In this document: piece by piece, positions 59,817 to 64,000 of the stretch
Layout: every line of letters starts with the position of its first letter
Position numbering within the stretch: the first letter of the stretch is position 1
NCBI GenBank assembly: GCA_019449595.1
Contig: JAGRPL010000010.1
Location: 62,001-126,000 of the forward strand
DNA from: Rhodoferax sp.
Lineage (GTDB): Bacteria > Pseudomonadota > Gammaproteobacteria > Burkholderiales > Burkholderiaceae_C
Direction of reading: 5' to 3'
Length of the DNA: 64,000 nucleotides
Program-made: the position numbers and the translations under genes
The notes under the pieces: generated by a model
Seen by the model: only the letters and a program-made list of their open reading frames with translations
Database searches by the model: none
Told to the model about the DNA's origin: nothing

Positions 59817-60944
59817 ATGTTGAACGTATTTCTGCGCCCCTTGTCGGTACTGGCATGGGGCCTGTGCCTGGCGTTGGGCGCCGCGGCGCAGGGCAGTGAC
59901 ATCGTTGTCGGCCAGTCGACGGACCTCAGCGGCATCCTGGCCGAGATCGGGACCGAAACGTCCTGGGGCGCCAAGGCGTACTTCGAGACGGTCAACGCCA
60001 AGGGCGGCGTGAACGGCCGCAAGATCCGCTTCGTGGTGCTGGACGACGCCTACAACGCCGACAAGGCGGTGGAGAACGCCCGGCAACTGATCCAGCGGGA
60101 GAACGCCGTGGCGTTGTTGGGCATGATGGGCACGCCGGCCAACACGGCCCTGATTCCCGTGGTGAGCGAGGCCGGTATCCCCAGCGTGGGGCCTTATACC
60201 GGTGGCCAGGTGGTGCGCAAGCCGCTGAACCACATGATTTTCAACATCCGCGCGAGCTATGCGACCGAGGCGGACAAGATTGTCGGGCACCTGGCCGCCC
60301 GCGGCGTGACCCGGTTGGGGGTGGTGTACCAGGCCAATGCGTTTGGCAAGGAGGGGTTGGCGGGCGCGCAGCTGGCCGCCGAGAAATACAAGCTGGGGCT
60401 GACGGCCGTCAGCAGCCTGGCCAACGATTCGTCCGATCTGGACCGGGTGGTGGAGGTGATGCAGAAGGCCGATCTGCAGTCCATCCTGCTGGTCACTGCG
60501 GGCAAGCCGTCGAGCGACTTCATCAAGGCCTACAACAAGAAGGCCCGCGGCATGCAGTACTTTGCGCTGTCGGTCCTGGCGTCCCAGGCCGCGGTACAGG
60601 CGCTGGGCAAGGACGGCACCGGAGTGGTGGTGTCCCAGGTCATGCCGTATCCGTTCTCGGGCATGTCGCCCATCGTGCGGGAGTACCAGAAGGCAATGGA
60701 AGCGGCGGGGCGGAAGAACTTCTCCTACGCCAGCATGGAAGGCTTCGTCAACGCCAAGGTTCTGGTGGAGGCGCTGCGCACCGTCAAGCAGGATGTCACG
60801 CGTGAACGCCTGGCCGACGCGCTGGACGGCCTGGGCAAGCTCGATCTGGGAGGCTTCGTGGTCAACTTCAACCGGACCGAGCACCAGGGATCGCAGTTCG
60901 TGGAACTGACGGTGGTCTCCAACAACGGCCGTTTCGTCCGGTAA
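59817..60944 (+). CDS. Branched-chain amino-acid type ABC transporter substrate-binding protein
   Basis: Signal peptide; IVVGQSTDLSGILAEIGTETSWGAKAYFETVNAKGGVNGRKIRFVVLDDAYN. Confidence 0.92.
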   Translation: MLNVFLRPLSVLAWGLCLALGAAAQGSDIVVGQSTDLSGILAEIGTETSWGAKAYFETVNAKGGVNGRKIRFVVLDDAYNADKAVENARQLIQRENAVALLGMMGTPANTALIPVVSEAGIPSVGPYTGGQVVRKPLNHMIFNIRASYATEADKIVGHLAARGVTRLGVVYQANAFGKEGLAGAQLAAEKYKLGLTAVSSLANDSSDLDRVVEVMQKADLQSILLVTAGKPSSDFIKAYNKKARGMQYFALSVLASQAAVQALGKDGTGVVVSQVMPYPFSGMSPIVREYQKAMEAAGRKNFSYASMEGFVNAKVLVEALRTVKQDVTRERLADALDGLGKLDLGGFVVNFNRTEHQGSQFVELTVVSNNGRFVR

Positions 60945-60974
60945 TTTGGGTCAAAAAAACGGGTTTGTGCCCCG

Positions 60975-61025
60975 TATTTATTGCGTAGATTGCTATTTTT
61001 TTTGTAGCGCTTGCGCGAGTTTCTG
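60975..61025. repeat. Possible dispersed repeat family A fragment forming the mpl 3' end
   Basis: TAGATTGCTATTTTTTTTGTAGCGCTTGCGCGAG; supplies last codons ALQKK and stop of mpl. Confidence 0.45.
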
Positions 61026-62507
61026 GTGCACGCCGCCAAAGCCGCCATTGCTCATGCACAGGATGTGGTCACCGGGGCGCGCCTGGGCGGCCACCAGGGC
61101 CACCAGGGCGTCCACGCTGTCGGCCACCTGCGCCCGTGCGCCCATGCTGGCTAGCGCTTCGCGCGCATCCCAGTCCAGGCCGCCGGCGTGGCAAAAGGCC
61201 AGGTCCGCTTCTTCCAGGCTCCAGGGCAGCTGGGACTTCATGGCCCCCAGTTTCATGGTGTTGCTGCGCGGCTCGAACACCGCCAGGATGCGCGCCGTGC
61301 CCACCTGGCGGCGCAGGCCGTTGACCGTGGTGTGGATGGCAGTGGGGTGGTGGGCAAAGTCGTCGTAGATGGTGACGGGCGCGGCGTGCTCGCCGGGCAG
61401 GGTAGCGCCCTGCCAGGCAATGCTGGCGCGCACTTCCATGCGGCGCTTGACGTTCTCGAAGCGACCCAGCGCTTGTGCGGCCACGTCGGGAGCCACGCCC
61501 ACGTGCTCGGCCGCCGCAATGGCGGCCAGCGCATTGAGCTGGTTGTGCACGCCACCCAGGCTCCACTGCACGCGCGCCACGGTCTGGCCCCGGTGCAGCA
61601 CATCAAACGCGTCGGGTTCGCCCTGGGCCGTGAAGTCGCTGTCGGCTGCGCCAAAGCTGCGCACCGCGCTCCAGCAGCCCTGGTGCAGCACCCGGGTCAG
61701 GCTTTCTTCCAGGCCGTTGACCACGATGCGCCCGGACGCCGGAACCGTGCGCACCAGGTGGTGGAACTGGCGCTCAATGGCCGCCAGGTTGTCGAAGATG
61801 TCGGCGTGGTCGAATTCCAGGTTGTTGAGGATGGCCGTGCGCGGACGGTAGTGCACGAACTTGCTGCGTTTGTCGAAAAAGGCGGTGTCGTACTCGTCGG
61901 CTTCGATCACGAAGAGGGGGCGGTCTGGCTGGGCGCGGGGCGGCAGGGGGCTCTGCTCCGTGTCCCCCGCCCGCGTTGCGGGCTCCTCCTTTACCTGCGC
62001 AGCCCCCCCTGCCGCCCCACGCCCAGCCAAACCGCCGAGGCGCGCGGAGACACCAAAGTTAAGGGGTACGCCGCCCACCAGAAAGCCCGGCTGCAGGCCG
62101 GCGCATTCCAGTATCCAGGCCAGCATGGCCGTGGTGGTGGTTTTGCCGTGGGTCCCGGCCACTGCCAGCACGTGGCGGCCCTGCAGCACGTGCTCGGCCA
62201 GCCACTGCGGGCCGCTGGTGTAGGGGGCACCGGCGTCCAGGATGGCCTCCATCAGCGGGAACTTGGGTGTGCCATCGGGCAGGCGCGCGCGGCTCACCAC
62301 ATTGCCGATGACGAACATGTCGGGCTGCAGCGCCATCTGGTCGGCGCCGAAGCCTTCAATCAGCTCAATGCCCAGTGCGCGCAGCTGGTCGCTCATGGGG
62401 GGGTAGACGCCGGCATCGCAACCGGTGACGCGGTGACCCGCCTCGCGGGCCAGTGCGGCCAAGCCACCCATGAACGTGCCGCAAATGCCAAGAATGTGTA
62501 TGTGCAT
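60993..62507 (-). CDS. mpl: UDP-N-acetylmuramate:L-alanyl-gamma-D-glutamyl-meso-diaminopimelate ligase
   Basis: [99 protein letters not shown]. Confidence 0.95.
   Translation of the reverse strand: MHIHILGICGTFMGGLAALAREAGHRVTGCDAGVYPPMSDQLRALGIELIEGFGADQMALQPDMFVIGNVVSRARLPDGTPKFPLMEAILDAGAPYTSGPQWLAEHVLQGRHVLAVAGTHGKTTTTAMLAWILECAGLQPGFLVGGVPLNFGVSARLGGLAGRGAAGGAAQVKEEPATRAGDTEQSPLPPRAQPDRPLFVIEADEYDTAFFDKRSKFVHYRPRTAILNNLEFDHADIFDNLAAIERQFHHLVRTVPASGRIVVNGLEESLTRVLHQGCWSAVRSFGAADSDFTAQGEPDAFDVLHRGQTVARVQWSLGGVHNQLNALAAIAAAEHVGVAPDVAAQALGRFENVKRRMEVRASIAWQGATLPGEHAAPVTIYDDFAHHPTAIHTTVNGLRRQVGTARILAVFEPRSNTMKLGAMKSQLPWSLEEADLAFCHAGGLDWDAREALASMGARAQVADSVDALVALVAAQARPGDHILCMSNGGFGGVHQKLAQALQKK
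61920..62040. repeat. Candidate in-frame repeat-type insertion within mpl (family C)
   Basis: ~40-aa low-complexity insert GGLAGRGAAGGAAQVKEEPATRAGDTEQSPLPPRAQPDR between SARLG and PLFVIEADEY. Confidence 0.5.
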
Positions 62508-62560
62508 GGCCCTATTCTAAAGCTGGAATACAGGTGTTTTCGCCCGCCAAGCCGCACACG

Positions 62561-62602
62561 GATTGCGCAAACAGCTATTGAAAACATAGCATCCGGGCCG
62601 CG
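62561..62602. repeat. Possible family A fragment between mpl and hypothetical gene
   Basis: GATTGCGCAAACAGCTATTGAAAACATAGCATCCGGGCCGC. Confidence 0.4.
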
Positions 62603-62649
62603 CTGGCAGGCCACGGGGCTGGCGGGTGCGCCCGGTGCACAATTCCGCC

Positions 62650-63243
62650 ATGGATGCATTGAAGGCGGAAATTGCGGCGGTGGCGGCGCGCATGGTGGTC
62701 GAGGAGGGGCTGGAGTACGGCGCCGCCAAGCGCCGGGCGGTCAAGCATTTGGGGCTGTCGCCGCGCGCGGCCCTGCCGGACAACGAGCAGGTGGAGGCGG
62801 CGGTGGAGGAGTACATCGCCGTGTTCTGCGCCGACACCCAACCGCAGGAATTGCGGGCTTTACGCCTGCTGGCGCTGGACTGGATGGAGCGTCTGGCGCG
62901 GTTTCGCCCCCACCTGGGCGGTGCGGTCTGGCATGGCACGGCCACCCGCCGGTCGGATATTTACCTGCTGTTGTTCTGTGATGACCCCAAATCGGCCGAG
63001 ATCGGCCTGATTGACATGGGCGTGCGCTTTGAGCCCCGGACGGTGAGCGGCCTGCAGGGCAAGCCGGTCGATGCCCTGAGCGTGCATGTGTTCAGTGCCG
63101 AGCTGGGCGAGCATGTGGGTCTGCACCTGCTGGTGCATGACTATGACGACCTGCGGGGCGCCCTGGCGGCGGATGCGCGGGGTCGTCGTCCGCGCGGGGA
63201 TGTGGCGGCCGTGCGCCGTTTGCTGCATGATGGCGGGCCATGA
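62650..63243 (+). CDS. Hypothetical conserved-looking protein (197 aa)
   Basis: ORF with good codon use, coupled 4-bp overlap to next gene. Confidence 0.75.
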   Translation: MDALKAEIAAVAARMVVEEGLEYGAAKRRAVKHLGLSPRAALPDNEQVEAAVEEYIAVFCADTQPQELRALRLLALDWMERLARFRPHLGGAVWHGTATRRSDIYLLLFCDDPKSAEIGLIDMGVRFEPRTVSGLQGKPVDALSVHVFSAELGEHVGLHLLVHDYDDLRGALAADARGRRPRGDVAAVRRLLHDGGP

Positions 63244-63815
63244 ACGCTCCCCAAACCGAAACCCCTGACGTGCCTGATCGTGGGCATGCTTCTTCCCGCC
63301 GCCTGCTGCTGGGCGCCGTTGCCGTGTCTGCCGCCCTTGCCGGGGCGGGGTTGGCCTGGCGCCGGATGCAAACGCCGGATGCCCCGCCCGCCAGCCCGCC
63401 CGTGGATGGGTTCTGGTCGTCGCAGTGGGACACGCCCCAGGGCGGGCGCGTGTCCATGCAGTCGTTTCGGGGCCGCCCCCTGCTGGTGAACTTCTGGGCC
63501 ACCTGGTGCCCGCCCTGCGTCGAGGAACTCCCGTTAATCAATGACTTCTATCGCCAAAACAAGGCAAGTGGCTGGCAAGTGCTGGGATTGGCGGTAGACA
63601 AGCTGGCTCCCGTGCAGGCATTCCTGCAAAAAATGCCCCTGGACTTCCCCATTGCCATGGCCGGCATGCCGGGCGCGGATCTGAGTCGCAGCCTGGGCAA
63701 TCTGGCCGGCGGCTTGCCGTTTTCGTTGGTGCTGGGGAGCGAAGGGCTGGTGCTGCAGCGCAAGATGGGGCGCCTGAATGCCGCGGACCTCGACGCCTGG
63801 CTTCGTTTAAAATAG
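63240..63815 (+). CDS. TlpA/ResA-like thioredoxin-family protein
   Basis: GRPLLVNFWATWCPPCVEELPLINDFYRQ, N-terminal TM anchor. Confidence 0.92.
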   Translation: MNAPQTETPDVPDRGHASSRRLLLGAVAVSAALAGAGLAWRRMQTPDAPPASPPVDGFWSSQWDTPQGGRVSMQSFRGRPLLVNFWATWCPPCVEELPLINDFYRQNKASGWQVLGLAVDKLAPVQAFLQKMPLDFPIAMAGMPGADLSRSLGNLAGGLPFSLVLGSEGLVLQRKMGRLNAADLDAWLRLK

Positions 63816-63985
63816 GGCCCGGCCCTCGCCCCGGTGGCGGCGTTTGCGGCCTGTCTGGCGAACATTTCCTGGCGGTTTCTCCGAAAATTGCAGGAACTTT
63901 GTTTGCAAATAAATTGTTTTGCCGTCAAATGGCCGATTTTTGCTGTAAATTCGCCCCTTACTAAATGACGGCAGTTGGAGATCAC

Positions 63986-64000
63986 ATGGATTTACGCAAA
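63986..64000 (+). CDS. accB: Start of biotin carboxyl carrier protein AccB (truncated by window end)
   Basis: ATGGATTTACGCAAA = MDLRK with GGAG RBS, typical AccB N-terminus. Confidence 0.6.

Noticed and set aside
1-64000. CRISPR array, prophage, transposase, integron or toxin-antitoxin locus
   Set aside because: No regularly spaced repeats, phage structural genes, IS transposases or attC-like series seen; xerC at 11739 is the chromosomal dimer-resolution recombinase by context
1-64000. tRNA or rRNA genes
   Set aside because: None recognised by eye; a tRNAscan/Infernal run would be decisive

Overview
Chromosomal window from a GC-rich betaproteobacterium, most likely Burkholderiales/Comamonadaceae judging by gene order and protein style (inference; no database search was possible). 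The core is a complete division and cell-wall (dcw) cluster on the + strand, about 20.4-39.2 kb: mraZ-rsmH-ftsL-ftsI-murE-murF-mraY-murD-ftsW-murG-murC-ddlB-ftsQ-ftsA-ftsZ-lpxC. It is preceded by dapF-DUF484-xerC, an RlmI-like methyltransferase, a CobW GTPase, a DksA-like protein with an H1-like tail, a STAS-like protein and hslVU. Flanking it are rnpB (RNase P RNA), cysK, a sirtuin, ruvC, cdsA/plsC-like genes, mtgA, an RNB ribonuclease, rodA, tldD, a DAHP synthase, an OprC/NosA-like copper-type TonB receptor, a TetR-linked MacAB-like exporter, mpl, a TlpA-like thioredoxin and the first codons of accB. The gene content is mostly housekeeping. The most notable non-annotated signals are: (1) a 22-aa leader peptide (MNAVRFFFGYFWFSSAVGGREF) with terminator and antiterminator upstream of DAHP synthase, a textbook-like aromatic attenuator; (2) two or three families of short degenerate dispersed repeats that sit inside or at the ends of essential genes (rlmI-like, murG twice, murC/ddlB junction, RNB, tldD, mpl) and are translated in frame; (3) a four-copy, 10-bp-phased AGTG array upstream of mraZ (MraZ box); (4) a histone-H1-like tail fused to a DksA domain; (5) several strong operator-like palindromes.
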